Shown: positions 1-9,900 of the stretch, in pieces | Numbering within the stretch: position 1 is the stretch's first letter | Layout of the letters: the number at the start of each line of letters is the position of its first letter | Source: Corynebacterium kroppenstedtii | GTDB lineage: Bacteria; Actinomycetota; Actinomycetes; Mycobacteriales; Mycobacteriaceae | Assembly: GCF_003243515.1 (NCBI RefSeq) | Contig: NZ_QFRA01000010.1 | Span: forward strand, 1-51,725 | DNA length: 51,725 nt | Reading direction: 5' to 3' | The notes under the pieces: generated by a model | What the model was told of the DNA's origin: nothing | Database searches by the model: none | What the model saw: only the letters and a program-made list of their open reading frames with translations | Translations under genes and position numbers: made by a program

Positions 1-1
1 T

Positions 2-1009
2 GGCCCCTATCAAGCCATGCTGACCGCGGCGGTGCCACCACTGCGCAACCTCACCGAACGCCCGAACGTCGGCCAGGGTGGAGGACATCTCACCGCACAT
101 GCCCCAACACCCATACACACCAGTGCAGCCGAAGTTGCCCCTACTAGCGTCATGAGCGCCGCACACGGCACACCAGCCGTCGGGACAACCGGGACATCCG
201 GCGGGGGAACAACTACGGGCGTGGGCGGAGGACCAGCAGGCGGGGGAGCAGTTGGCAACACCACCACGCCACCGACCTCGACAAATACCATCCCCGCAGC
301 GGTCCCTTCACAATTCCGGCCGCCTAAGGAAACGAACGGGTTCCCTCCTTCACACACCAATCCTGGAGCATCCGGGCATACCCACACCCCAACGCCGTAT
401 GGGCCAGCGACTACTAACGCGGTCAATCAATCGCCACGTGCCGCCGCACCTCACACCCCACGGACCTCGTATAACAATGGCCGCAACAACCCCACAATGA
501 CGCCCAGGTCTCAAGAACCGTGGAACCGGAACAACGCGAACGATTACCACAAGTTAATGAAGCCAAATTCGCCAGCATCGTATCTCGACAAACGCCCAGC
601 GGGTCCGTACAGCGAACCCCGTGCTCGCAGCGTCATTGTGCACCCCGGCCCTCATGACCAGAGCCCGATCCACGGCAACGACCGCAATAAGCTTTTACAC
701 AGTGATACGACGGACCGTGGAAACCCATTCAACGATCGAAATTACGCTCACAACGAACACTCACCGGGACGAAGTAACTCCCCACATGCCACCGGGCACG
801 AGGGCTCACGCCCAGCGATAGGGAGGATGGGCTTCGCACCCATGGACGGCTACGGCAACTCGTCTAAAAACCAGAAACAAGAACCGGAAGGGAAATACAA
901 GCCCATCACCAGCGAATTCGAGGCCGAATACAACCTTCGGCAACTCCGGGGAGACATTGGGCTCACCACACCACACGTCATCGGCGCACAACTGCGAGAA
1001 AACAAGTGA
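2..1009 (+). CDS. Low-complexity Pro/Gly/Thr/Asn-rich protein, 3' part
   Basis: The reading frame is open from the window edge, so this is probably the C-terminal part of a larger protein; an ATG at 17 is only one possible start. The first 150 or so residues are rich in Pro, Gly, Thr and Ala with stretches such as GTSGGGTTTGVGGG. The middle is rich in Asn, Arg, His and Pro and has no hydrophobic segment, so it looks disordered. The last 40 residues are more ordered in composition (EFEAEYNLRQLRGDIGL). I recognise no domain. Disordered tails like this occur on cell-envelope and type VII secretion-related proteins of actinobacteria, but nothing seen here proves that role. It ends 39 bases before the PEBP gene on the same strand. 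Confidence 0.6.
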   Translation, partial: GPYQAMLTAAVPPLRNLTERPNVGQGGGHLTAHAPTPIHTSAAEVAPTSVMSAAHGTPAVGTTGTSGGGTTTGVGGGPAGGGAVGNTTTPPTSTNTIPAAVPSQFRPPKETNGFPPSHTNPGASGHTHTPTPYGPATTNAVNQSPRAAAPHTPRTSYNNGRNNPTMTPRSQEPWNRNNANDYHKLMKPNSPASYLDKRPAGPYSEPRARSVIVHPGPHDQSPIHGNDRNKLLHSDTTDRGNPFNDRNYAHNEHSPGRSNSPHATGHEGSRPAIGRMGFAPMDGYGNSSKNQKQEPEGKYKPITSEFEAEYNLRQLRGDIGLTTPHVIGAQLRENK

Positions 1010-1048
1010 ACCGCTGCAGCGACGGAAGTATCCGGGCATACTAGTGTC

Positions 1049-1651
1049 ATGAGCGATTCACCACAGGCAACCGACAACACGCAAGAACCTACCTCTGGCA
1101 CCACAGCGACCAGCACGCCAAGCTACGTTGACCCGCGATTCAAAGCCGCGGACCCATACGCGTACCTACCGGACGTTCCGACATTTCCACTGAGCAGTGC
1201 AGACTTCTCGTCCGGCGATGAACTACCAGCCGAGTTACAAGGACCCGACGACGTTTCACCCCAACTGTCGTGGTCCAACCTTCCCGAAGGGACAAAATCA
1301 CTGGCAGTTACCGTCTACGACCCCGACGCCCCCACGGTCTCCGGGTACTGGCACTGGGCAGTATTCAACCTCCCAGCAGATCTCACAGAGCTTCCCAAAA
1401 ACGCCGGATCCGAAGACACATCATCACTCCCAGAACGCGCCCAAACGCTCAAAGGAGACTCAGGGAAACGCGGGTACTACGGCGCAATGCCTCCAGAAGG
1501 ACACGGCCCGCACCGCTACCTCTACGCCGTCCACGCCGTCGACGTCGACAAGCTCGACATCCCCGAGGACTCAACCCCGACAATCCTCGGGTTCAACCTC
1601 AACTTCCACACGCTCGCACGCTCAATAATTTGGGGCTGGGCAGAAAACTAA
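1049..1651 (+). CDS. PEBP-family (YbhB/YbcL-type) phosphatidylethanolamine-binding-like protein
   Basis: A 200-residue protein with a disordered Ser/Thr-rich N-terminus of about 30 residues followed by a complete PEBP fold. The family ligand-pocket motifs are visible: DPDAP at residues 91-95, the adjacent GYWHW segment, and GPHRY at 153-157. Bacterial members are small soluble proteins that bind anionic or phosphate-bearing ligands; their physiological role is poorly defined. In M. tuberculosis the homologue (Rv2140c) also lies next to pyrD, so this is conserved synteny. There is no signal peptide, so it should be cytoplasmic. A -10-like CATACT lies six bases before the ATG and no Shine-Dalgarno sequence is visible, which suggests a leaderless message. 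Confidence 0.9.
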   Translation: MSDSPQATDNTQEPTSGTTATSTPSYVDPRFKAADPYAYLPDVPTFPLSSADFSSGDELPAELQGPDDVSPQLSWSNLPEGTKSLAVTVYDPDAPTVSGYWHWAVFNLPADLTELPKNAGSEDTSSLPERAQTLKGDSGKRGYYGAMPPEGHGPHRYLYAVHAVDVDKLDIPEDSTPTILGFNLNFHTLARSIIWGWAEN

Positions 1652-1658
1652 CGGGCCG

Positions 1659-2819
1659 CTACGAGGCCGGGATCCAGGGGAGCTCCCGGCCGACAGCATC
1701 AGCGATCGAGCCCAATCCATGTCGTCGAACCTGCTGTGCCAAACCACGATGGATATCGCGAATCCAATCGGGGCCACCATAAATCAACGCGGTGTACCCC
1801 TCGAGCAAACTCGCGCCGGCACCGATGCGCTCCCACGCCTGCTGCGGGGTCTCAATTCCGCCGACAGAGACAAGGGCCAACGACCCGCCCACGTGTTTGC
1901 GTAACAAACGCAGAACCTCCAGGGAACGGTCCGCCACCGGGCGACCCGACACGCCACCAGCACCCATCGCCTCCACCTCAGAGGACGGCGTCGTTAAATG
2001 GTCACGGGAAATGGTCGTATTTGTCGCCACAATCCCGGCCAGCCCCTTCTCCTGGGCCAAATCCGCGACCGCAAGAATGTCATCATCACACAGGTCAGGG
2101 GCGATTTTAACCAACACGGGCGTGTCCTCGACCTCGTCAAGAACCGCGTCCACAATCGGCCCCAACGAATCCACAGCCTGCAAATCCCGAAGCCCTGGAG
2201 TATTCGGGCTCGACACGTTCACCACCACAAAATCTGCGTGATGCCCAAGCAAACGGGCCGATAAGCGATAATCCTCTGCAGCCTCGTCAATCGGGGTTTT
2301 CTTCGTCTTCCCGATATTGATTGCAATCACGTCACGGCTTCGGCGGCGAGCGATCCGCCGTGCACACAACACGGCACCTTCATTGTTAAATCCCATCCGA
2401 TTCAAAATCGCATGGTCACGTCGCAATCGAAAAAGCCTGGGGGAGAGATTACCAGGCTGTCCCTCCGCGGTCACAGTACCCAGCTCTGCGAACCCAAAGC
2501 CCAAAGGAGCCCACACATCCGGGGACGTTGCGCTCTTATCAAACCCGGCAGCCAAGCCCAGGGGCCGAGGGAAGTTCACACCAAAAACAGTCTGTTCCAG
2601 CGCTGTGTCATGAACAGCCCACCATCGTTCAAGAGCCCGGTTGGCCATCGGCATGCGCTGGAAAATGCCCAAGGCCTTCGTCATTAATGAATGAATAGTC
2701 TCAGGGTCCAAGCGGAACATTTGTTGCAATGACCAGGAGTAGATAGCGCTTCGTACGGGGTGCGAGTTCCTGCAATCCTCAAGATCGACATCAATACGAT
2801 CAGTGCTGGTCAACGACAT
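1659..2819 (-). CDS. pyrD: Dihydroorotate dehydrogenase (quinone), class 2
   Basis: PyrD oxidises dihydroorotate to orotate in pyrimidine synthesis and passes electrons to the quinone pool from the inner face of the membrane. The 386-residue length suits class 2 enzymes. The N-terminal helical extension (residues 20-70) is the membrane/quinone-binding part. FMN and substrate motifs follow: LGLAAGFDK (88-95), NRMGFNNEG (140-148), and NVSSPNTPGL (201-210), which contains the catalytic serine of class 2. The C-terminal phosphate-binding loop reads VGGIETPQQAWERI. The start lies two bases after the lppL stop and is preceded by a good ribosome-binding site (AAGAAGGAAG) inside the end of lppL, so the two genes are cotranscribed and probably coupled. 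Confidence 0.97.
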   Translation of the reverse strand: MSLTSTDRIDVDLEDCRNSHPVRSAIYSWSLQQMFRLDPETIHSLMTKALGIFQRMPMANRALERWWAVHDTALEQTVFGVNFPRPLGLAAGFDKSATSPDVWAPLGFGFAELGTVTAEGQPGNLSPRLFRLRRDHAILNRMGFNNEGAVLCARRIARRRSRDVIAINIGKTKKTPIDEAAEDYRLSARLLGHHADFVVVNVSSPNTPGLRDLQAVDSLGPIVDAVLDEVEDTPVLVKIAPDLCDDDILAVADLAQEKGLAGIVATNTTISRDHLTTPSSEVEAMGAGGVSGRPVADRSLEVLRLLRKHVGGSLALVSVGGIETPQQAWERIGAGASLLEGYTALIYGGPDWIRDIHRGLAQQVRRHGLGSIADAVGRELPWIPAS

Positions 2820-2821
2820 GA

Positions 2822-4006
2822 TTATGCTTCCTTCTTCACGGGATAACTCGGCTCACTGTAGGCCCCCTCATGGCGTGCCTCGCTCACCCGATCCTTCGAT
2901 ATGCGTTGCACCGTCGAGGACTGCGGCGACGCAATCAACAGGCCTCCATCGCCATCAACCACAACCGACTGTGCATCGGAAATCGTGTGCATCGTCGCCA
3001 CTTTGACCGGGACACCCGAAGAAATGTCGTACCCAATGACGGTGTTCTTCCCCGTTGACGTCACCCACACCGTGCGCGTGTTGACATCCCACGCCACACC
3101 CCACGGGACGGAATCGGTATGGATTGTTTGGTGTTTCCTCAAAATATCGTTGGCCGTAAAGACCTCAATCGAGTTCAACTTGGTTGACGACGTCACAACA
3201 ACGCCGTCCTGCCCACCGGCAATTTTCCCAGCACCTTGGCCGATCCGCAGCGACGATCCTTCCTTGTCCTCGCCGGGATACACACCCGTTAGACTCGACT
3301 GCTTCTTATCGAACACCGCTGACATCTCTTTATCTGACCCCGATGCAGGATCAGGATCCACAATTAGCGATTGGACCACTCCTTCGCCGATAGAAACAGT
3401 TGACTTCCCATCCTTATCGGAACCGTCCAAAGGGAAGTACTTGATTTTCTTCTCACCAGCGAAAGTCACACTGGCAACATCGTTGGTCACAGCCGCTGTC
3501 GTCGCAGTGCCGTCGACCTCGAGATCATGAACCTTCTTGCCTTGTCCGTCGAAAACAAGCACATGGTTCTCGCATGCGACAGAAAAACCGCCCCCCGCGG
3601 CACGAGAAAGATCTTTACAATCCTTGCCAAGATCAACTGACTTTGGCTTCCCGTTCGTCCAGTCCGACGACGTTCCGACCACCATTTTTCCACCGGATAG
3701 CCCCGCGATGACCGGCAAGTCCGATTGACCACTCACCACCACATCGGAAACACCGTCGCCGGGGAGATCGACATCGCGAGTATCTCCCGACGGGGGTTCC
3801 GCGGCAGGTACCGACGTCGGCGAGACGTCTTCTGCCTTCGATAACGCTTCTTGGTCATCGCTGCGTGAGCAACCCGTCAGCATCGTGACGGCCAGACCAC
3901 TGCAACACGCGACGCTTAACACTCGCGCACCGAGGCGTCGTTGTTTGCGCTGCGTCGGCAATGTACCAATACGAATCGATTGACCAGGAGTAGCGTCGGA
4001 AATCAC
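2822..4006 (-). CDS. lppL: LppL-like lipoprotein, beta-propeller-like
   Basis: An exported lipoprotein of about 394 residues. I chose the GTG at 4006 because it puts a basic n-region (RKQRRLGAR) and a hydrophobic core directly before the lipobox LTGC, and because a -10 hexamer TAGCGT lies exactly seven bases upstream. The frame stays open to an ATG at 4228, but that would add 74 residues before the signal peptide. The mature part starts with a Ser/Pro-rich linker and continues with repeated beta-strand-rich segments resembling a WD/NHL-type propeller (for example DGVSDVVVSGQ, PWGVAWDVNTRTVWVTST). Position before pyrD matches Rv2138 (LppL) of M. tuberculosis. Its molecular role is unknown; an extracytoplasmic binding or envelope function is inferred from the fold only. 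Confidence 0.85.
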   Translation of the reverse strand: MISDATPGQSIRIGTLPTQRKQRRLGARVLSVACCSGLAVTMLTGCSRSDDQEALSKAEDVSPTSVPAAEPPSGDTRDVDLPGDGVSDVVVSGQSDLPVIAGLSGGKMVVGTSSDWTNGKPKSVDLGKDCKDLSRAAGGGFSVACENHVLVFDGQGKKVHDLEVDGTATTAAVTNDVASVTFAGEKKIKYFPLDGSDKDGKSTVSIGEGVVQSLIVDPDPASGSDKEMSAVFDKKQSSLTGVYPGEDKEGSSLRIGQGAGKIAGGQDGVVVTSSTKLNSIEVFTANDILRKHQTIHTDSVPWGVAWDVNTRTVWVTSTGKNTVIGYDISSGVPVKVATMHTISDAQSVVVDGDGGLLIASPQSSTVQRISKDRVSEARHEGAYSEPSYPVKKEA

Positions 4007-4013
4007 TCTCGTA

Positions 4014-4019
4014 ACGCTA
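4014..4019 (-). promoter_or_regulatory. -10 hexamer of leaderless lppL promoter
   Basis: On the minus strand TAGCGT is followed by exactly seven bases and then the GTG start of lppL at 4006. No Shine-Dalgarno sequence sits before that GTG. The spacing puts the transcription start at or next to the start codon. Confidence 0.55.
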
Positions 4020-4140
4020 CTACAGGTCACGGAGCTAAGACACCGAGGCGACTGCCAGGGATAGGCGGTGATTCTCACGCGCTTTCTTGCCTCCACGAAT
4101 GCCCCATACGCTGGAAGATAACGGTGAGCCCATAAAGTTG

Positions 4141-4146
4141 CTAGCC
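4141..4146 (+). promoter_or_regulatory. -10 hexamer of leaderless uppP promoter
   Basis: TAGCCT is followed by seven bases and the ATG at 4155. There is no ribosome-binding site between them. This supports the long form of UppP rather than the internal family-typical ATG at 4446. Confidence 0.5.
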
Positions 4147-4154
4147 TACTTGCC

Positions 4155-5273
4155 ATGTCTCTATCCATTTCCGGGCTCCTGGTCCGGGCTACACGACAGG
4201 TAGTTTCTATGGCCAATTCGGCACTCACCTCTATTTCAGGGGTAGTTCACGACGCGTTCACGTACGTACATCAACTCCATCAGGCTCACGGTTTTCTTGG
4301 ATCAGCGGCGGGAAGGATCCACGAAACCGCATCGTCATTAGCGCAGTCGCCAGCCTCGTGGCTGAGCCAGACGGGCACATCCGCCCACGCTGCTACCCAT
4401 GCCCATGTGGCCACTGACCTCGCAGCCGCCGGTACCGAGACCCACATGAGTTGGATACAAACGATCATCCTGTCGATCATCCAGGGCCTCACAGAGTTCT
4501 TGCCTGTGTCATCGTCGGGCCACCTCCGGATCGTGTCCCAACTTCTGTGGAACCAAGATGCAGGTGCCTCATTCACCGCTGTCGTTCAGTTGGGGACAGA
4601 AGCGGCAGTGTTGGTATTTTTTGCCAAGGACATTTGGCGAATCATCACTGGATGGTTCGCTGGTCTGATGGACAAAACGAAGCGCGGGGCCGACTACCGC
4701 ATGGGGTGGATGGTGATTGTGGGCACCATTCCCGTGGGAATTCTTGGATACGTCCTCAAAGATTTCATCCGAGACAATTTCCGCAACTTGTGGGTGACTG
4801 CCGCGGTTCTCATCCTGTTCTCGTTCGTGTTCATTTGGGCCGAACGGGTGGGCCGCCATACGCGGATGGAGAAAGACCTGACCATGCGCGACGCCATCAT
4901 CATGGGGTTCGCTCAATGCCTTGCGTTCATTCCCGGCGTCTCTCGTTCGGGTGGCACCGTGTCCGCGGGGCTCTTCCTTAATCAAGACCGCGAGGCCGCG
5001 ACACGTTTTTCATTCTTGCTAGCTATCCCTGCCGTCCTGGCTTCCGGACTTTTCTCCCTACCTGATGCTTTTCACCCCACCGACGGGCAAATCGCTTCCG
5101 GCCCGCAGCTGTTGGTGGGAACGTTAATCGCGTTTGCGCTGGGCTACGTCTCTATTGCCTGGTTGCTCAAGTTCGTCGCCAATAATTCATTCGCCTGGTT
5201 TGCGGCGTACCGCATCCCGGTGGGGATTATCGTGATGATTCTCCTGGCTACGGGCGTGATGGCAGCCGCCTAA
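4155..5273 (+). CDS. uppP: Undecaprenyl-diphosphatase UppP/BacA with N-terminal extension
   Basis: UppP dephosphorylates undecaprenyl diphosphate at the membrane so the carrier lipid for cell-wall synthesis can be reused; overproduction is known to give bacitracin resistance. The family core starts at residue 98 (ATG at 4446) with MSWIQTIILSIIQGLTEFLP, followed by the hallmark SSSGHL and, later, PGVSRSGGT. From 4446 the protein is 275 residues, the usual length. The frame stays open for 97 further residues upstream, Ala/His/Ser-rich, with a -10 hexamer seven bases before the ATG at 4155, so I give the long form. The ATG at 4446 lacks a clear ribosome-binding site. The gene is divergent from lppL. 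Confidence 0.9.
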   Translation: MSLSISGLLVRATRQVVSMANSALTSISGVVHDAFTYVHQLHQAHGFLGSAAGRIHETASSLAQSPASWLSQTGTSAHAATHAHVATDLAAAGTETHMSWIQTIILSIIQGLTEFLPVSSSGHLRIVSQLLWNQDAGASFTAVVQLGTEAAVLVFFAKDIWRIITGWFAGLMDKTKRGADYRMGWMVIVGTIPVGILGYVLKDFIRDNFRNLWVTAAVLILFSFVFIWAERVGRHTRMEKDLTMRDAIIMGFAQCLAFIPGVSRSGGTVSAGLFLNQDREAATRFSFLLAIPAVLASGLFSLPDAFHPTDGQIASGPQLLVGTLIAFALGYVSIAWLLKFVANNSFAWFAAYRIPVGIIVMILLATGVMAAA

Positions 5274-5294
5274 GCCATATCTCCAGGGGGGCCG

Positions 5295-5300
5295 TAGACT
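5295..5300 (+). promoter_or_regulatory. -10 hexamer of leaderless mshC promoter
   Basis: TAGACT is followed by seven bases and the mshC ATG at 5308, with no Shine-Dalgarno sequence. It lies 21 bases after the uppP stop, so mshC seems to have its own promoter. Confidence 0.6.
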
Positions 5301-5307
5301 TAGGCTC

Positions 5308-6870
5308 ATGCAGTCGTGGCAAAAACCCCTTGTTGCTGATTTCCGTTCCGTCGTCGGGGAGGATCAACCGGTTCCTCTCCACATGTGGGATACGGCGTCC
5401 CGTGAAGTCACCCCTCTCACGCCGTCCGACGAGGCGACGGTGTATGTCTGCGGAATCACTCCTTATGATTCGACGCACTTGGGTCATGCTGCCACCTACC
5501 TCACCTTTGATGTTTTGAATAGGCAGTTATTGGCGAATGGTCACCGCGTGAACTTCGTGCAGAATGTCACTGACGTGGACGATCCGCTGTTCGAGCGAGC
5601 CCAACGCGACGGGGTGGATTGGCAGGAATTGGGGGAGGAGCAAACCGATCTGTTCCGCCAGGATATGGCCAATCTTGGGGTGATCCCGCCAACGTCATAT
5701 ATCGGCGCAGTTGAGGCCATTCCCGATGTCATCGACATGGTGAGCACGTTGCTCGACAACGGGTCTGCCTATGTTGTGGACGATCCCGCATATCCGGATG
5801 TCTATGCCGATCGAACAGCGACCCCGCAATTTGGTTATGAGTCGCGGTACGACGAAGCCACGATGGAGCAGTTCTTCTCGGAGCGGGGTGGCGATCCAGA
5901 CCGCCCGGGGAAGCGAGATCCGTTAGATTCCTTGCTGTGGCGGGCAGAGCGCCCCGGTGAACCAGCATGGGATTCACCCTTTGGACGCGGACGGCCAGGA
6001 TGGCACATTGAGTGCGCCGCTATTGCAGCACGGTATTTGGGCAGCCATTTTGATGTCCAAGGCGGGGGAGAGGACCTCATTTTCCCCCACCACGAATACT
6101 CCGCCGCTCACGTGGAAGCGGCATGCGGCGTGGAGCGCATGGCTGACCATTACATGCACACCGGGCTTATCGCTCTTGGCGGCGTGAAGATGAGCAAGTC
6201 GCTGGGCAACCTTGTGTTTGTATCCAGGTTGTGTAATGCCGGAACTGATCCGTCGTCCATCCGTCTAGCCCTCTACACAGGGCATTATCGTGATCAGCGC
6301 AACTGGTCGGATGCTCTTTTGGCTGCCGCTTCACGACGTTTAGCTCTGTGGCGCACAGCCATCGAGACTGTTCATACTCACAACGATGCTGACTCTGAGG
6401 CGCGAGCCAGTCGATTAGTCGACGACGTTCGCCAGGCTCTCGCTACCGACTTGGACACGCCAGCTGCTGTCGATCTGATCGACGAATGGGCGGGCGGGAT
6501 TGTCGACAAGGAGAAGATTTGGGATCTGCCCGGTGTTGACGGGAAGAACGCCCATGAGTCTCTCTCTGTCCCCGTTCCCTGTGCGGCTCCGGCGGCGGAT
6601 GACAAGCTCAGTGTTGCTCAGGGGAAGATCACGATCCTTGACGACGGGAAAGATAGCGAAGCGGATGCCAAGTCTGTCGAGCTCGCGTCGGCAACGGCGG
6701 GTACTCAGCGGTGCGGGGCCCACTCGCATGCGTCGGGGGAGCTTACGGTAGACCTGTTGCCCGCCACCCATCAGCGTGGGAACGACCCTTCCGCTTTGTA
6801 TTCTCATCTTTCGCCCGCTGCAACGTTGGTTGCCGGATATGTTGATGCTCTACTGGGGCTAAAACTTTAG
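5308..6870 (+). CDS. mshC: L-cysteine:glucosaminyl-inositol ligase (mycothiol synthesis)
   Basis: MshC is the ATP-dependent ligase that joins cysteine to glucosaminyl-inositol in mycothiol synthesis. It is related to cysteinyl-tRNA synthetase but lacks the tRNA-binding region. Visible features are the HIGH-like motif THLGH (residues 56-60) within the MshC-type context TPYDSTHLGHAATYLTFD, the KMSKS motif at 294-298, and the expected zinc ligands C48, C236 and H261. The start is fixed by a -10 hexamer seven bases upstream. At 520 residues it is about 100 longer than usual. The excess is a hydrophilic segment (roughly residues 405-495, Ala/Asp/Ser/Lys-rich) inserted in the C-terminal helical domain before the final LSPAATLVAGYVDALLGL. 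Location between uppP and metH matches mycobacteria. Confidence 0.95.
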   Translation: MQSWQKPLVADFRSVVGEDQPVPLHMWDTASREVTPLTPSDEATVYVCGITPYDSTHLGHAATYLTFDVLNRQLLANGHRVNFVQNVTDVDDPLFERAQRDGVDWQELGEEQTDLFRQDMANLGVIPPTSYIGAVEAIPDVIDMVSTLLDNGSAYVVDDPAYPDVYADRTATPQFGYESRYDEATMEQFFSERGGDPDRPGKRDPLDSLLWRAERPGEPAWDSPFGRGRPGWHIECAAIAARYLGSHFDVQGGGEDLIFPHHEYSAAHVEAACGVERMADHYMHTGLIALGGVKMSKSLGNLVFVSRLCNAGTDPSSIRLALYTGHYRDQRNWSDALLAAASRRLALWRTAIETVHTHNDADSEARASRLVDDVRQALATDLDTPAAVDLIDEWAGGIVDKEKIWDLPGVDGKNAHESLSVPVPCAAPAADDKLSVAQGKITILDDGKDSEADAKSVELASATAGTQRCGAHSHASGELTVDLLPATHQRGNDPSALYSHLSPAATLVAGYVDALLGLKL

Positions 6871-6903
6871 GTCACCGACGGATTTGGTCGAGCACCCCAA
6901 TAG

Positions 6904-6909
6904 TAGACT
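6904..6909 (+). promoter_or_regulatory. Candidate -10 hexamer for metH
   Basis: TAGACT lies 13 bases before the ATG at 6923, which would give a very short 5' leader of about six bases. The gap after mshC is too small for a riboswitch. Confidence 0.4.
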
Positions 6910-6922
6910 AAGCTGTCTATCT

Positions 6923-9900
6923 ATGAATGATGAGCGTCAACCTTTGAATCCTACGAAATCCGAGTTTCTCCAGGCCCTCCATGACCGGGTGCTGATCGGT
7001 GACGGAGCCATGGGGACGCAACTTCAAGCCATCGACCTTGACTTGGATGCAGATTTCCACGGGCTCGAGGGATGCAACGAAATTCTCAACATCACCCGCC
7101 CCGATATCTTGGCCGACATTCACCGCCGATACTTTGAGGCAGGGGCCGATGCCGTCGAAACAAATACCTTCGGCTGCAACCTCCCCAACTTTGCCGATTA
7201 CGGCATTGAAGATCGCATCGAGGAGATTGCCCACGCCGGCGCCCAGATGGCTCGATCGGTTGCTGATGACATGGGGCCGGGCCGCGAAGGCATGAAACGC
7301 TTCGTTCTTGGATCATTAGGTCCGGGAACAAAACTTCCGACCCTCGGCCATGCTCCGTTCTCAGATCTCCGCGATGCATACACGGAAGCAGCCCGCGGAT
7401 TAGTCCGGGGCGGGGCAGACGCCATCCTGATCGAGACCGCACAAGACCTGTTGCAGGTCAAAGCCGCGGTACATGGCGTCCAGCAGGCTTTCGACGATTG
7501 CGGGACAACCTTACCGATCATGTGCCACGTGACGGTAGAAACCACCGGCACAATGCTGCTGGGGTCAGAAATCGGCGCAGCTCTCACTGCCCTGGAACGC
7601 CTGGGCATTGACGTCATCGGGATGAACTGTGCAACCGGCCCCGACGAGATGAATGAGCACCTGCGGTACTTATCCGCCCATGCGCCCATGCCGGTATCAG
7701 TCATGCCGAACGCTGGCTTGCCGGAGCTCGGCGCCAACGGGGCTGTCTATCCTTTGACTCCCGACGAACTTGCCGCAGCAAGTGTTCACTTCGTGCGTGA
7801 TTATGGGCTCTCCATGGTCGGCGGCTGCTGTGGGACGACCCCGGAGCACATAACTGCCGTTCGCGACGCCGTGATCGGTTCGCCAGACTCGCAACAAGAC
7901 GCCTTGGAGTCTCCCGCCGTCACACGCCCGGCGCACCACCACGATTTCGACAATAATGTCTCATCCCTTTATTCAACCGTGCCGCTGACTCAGGACACGG
8001 GGATCACCATGATTGGGGAGCGGACGAACTCCAACGGTTCCAAGGCTTTCCGCACGGCGATGCTCGAGGGCGACTGGAATAAGTGCCTGGATATCGCTAA
8101 GGCCCAGACTCGCGACGGCGCCCACATGATTGATTTGTGCGTCGACTATGTCGGCCGTGACGGCACCCAAGACATGGCCGAACTCGCGAGCCGTTTGGCG
8201 ACGAACTCGACGCTGCCGATCATGTTGGACTCGACGGAGCCTGATGTTATCCGCGTGGGTCTTGAGCACCTTGGTGGCCGGTGCGCGGTCAACTCGGTGA
8301 ATTTTGAGGACGGTGACGGCCCGGGGTCGCGCTATGACCGGATTATGACGCTGGTCAAGAAGCATGGCGCGGCGGTCGTGGCTCTCACTATTGACGAAGA
8401 GGGACAGGCACGCACAGCGGAGAAGAAAGTCGAGATCGCTGAACGCCTTATTGCGGACATCACCACGCGCTGGGGCCTTCGCGAAAGCGACATCATCGTC
8501 GATTGCCTTACTTTCCCGATCTCGACCGGACAAGTAGAAACCCGACGCGATGGTATCGAAACGATCAACGCCATTCAGGAAATTACCTCGCGTCACCCCG
8601 ACATCCACGCCACGCTGGGCCTGTCGAATATTTCGTTCGGTCTTAACCCGGCCGCACGCCAAGTCCTGAATTCAGTCTTTCTGAACGAATGTATCGAGGC
8701 CGGACTGGATACAGCTATTGCTCACTCCAGCAAGATCATCCCGATGAACCGTATCGACGACGATCAACGCGACGGCGCCCTAGACATGGTCTATGACCGG
8801 CGCGGAACAGAAGGGCGAGGCGGGACAGCCGACGAGGATTACGATCCGCTGCAAACCTTCATGGAGCTATTCGAAGGCGTGTCCGCCGCCGACGCCAAGG
8901 ACGCACGGGCAGAAGCCCTGCAGGCGCTCCCGCTCTTTAAGCGGCTGGCACAGCGCATCATTGATGGCGAAAAGAACGGACTTGAAGCTGATCTCGACCT
9001 CGCCCGCGATGAGAAAGACCCACTCGAAATCATTAACCAAGACCTCCTCGCAGGGATGAAAGTCGTCGGAGACCTCTTCGGTTCAGGGCAGATGCAGCTT
9101 CCCTTCGTGCTGCAATCAGCTGAAACGATGAAAGCAGCCGTATCCCACCTTGAACAATTCATGGAGGCTACCGACGACTCCGCCTCCAAAGGCAAAATCA
9201 TCCTGGCCACAGTCAAAGGAGACGTCCACGATATCGGGAAAAACCTCGTGGACATTATCTTGTCCAACAACGGCTACGACGTGGTTAACCTGGGCATCAA
9301 ACAACCGATTTCCAACATTCTCCACGCCGCATCGGAACACCAGGCTGACGTCATCGGCATGTCCGGACTCCTGGTGAAATCGACGGTCGTCATGAAAGAC
9401 AACCTCCTCGAAATGAACTCAGCCGGCGCCGCCAACTACCCCGTCCTCCTCGGCGGAGCAGCACTGACCCGCACCTACGTCGAAAATGACCTCGACGAGC
9501 TCTACCAGGGCGATGTCCACTATGCTCGTGACGCTTTCGAAGGCCTCAACTTGATGGATCAGATCATGTCCATGAAGCGCGGCTCACAGCGAGAACTCAC
9601 CGAGGAACAAATCGCCGCCGCCACCCGCGCACAAAAGAAGAAAGAAGAACGAAAAGCCAGGCACGAACGCTCACGGAAAATCGCGGCCAAACGGAAAGCA
9701 GAAAGCACTCCGGCCGTCATCCCTGATCGCTCCGACGTCGCCACCGACACCCCCATCGCAACCCCACCATTCTGGGGCACCCGAATAGTCAAAGGCCTCC
9801 CCGTCAGAGACTATCTCACCTGCCTCGACGAACGCGCCCTCTTCATGGGCCAATGGGGACTACGCGGAACACGCGGCGGCGACGGCCCCTCCTACGACGA

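Noticed and set aside
3941..4228. N-terminal extension of the lipoprotein frame up to 4228
   Set aside because: It would put 74 residues before the signal peptide and overlap the uppP promoter. The GTG at 4006 with a -10 hexamer and the lipobox fits better.
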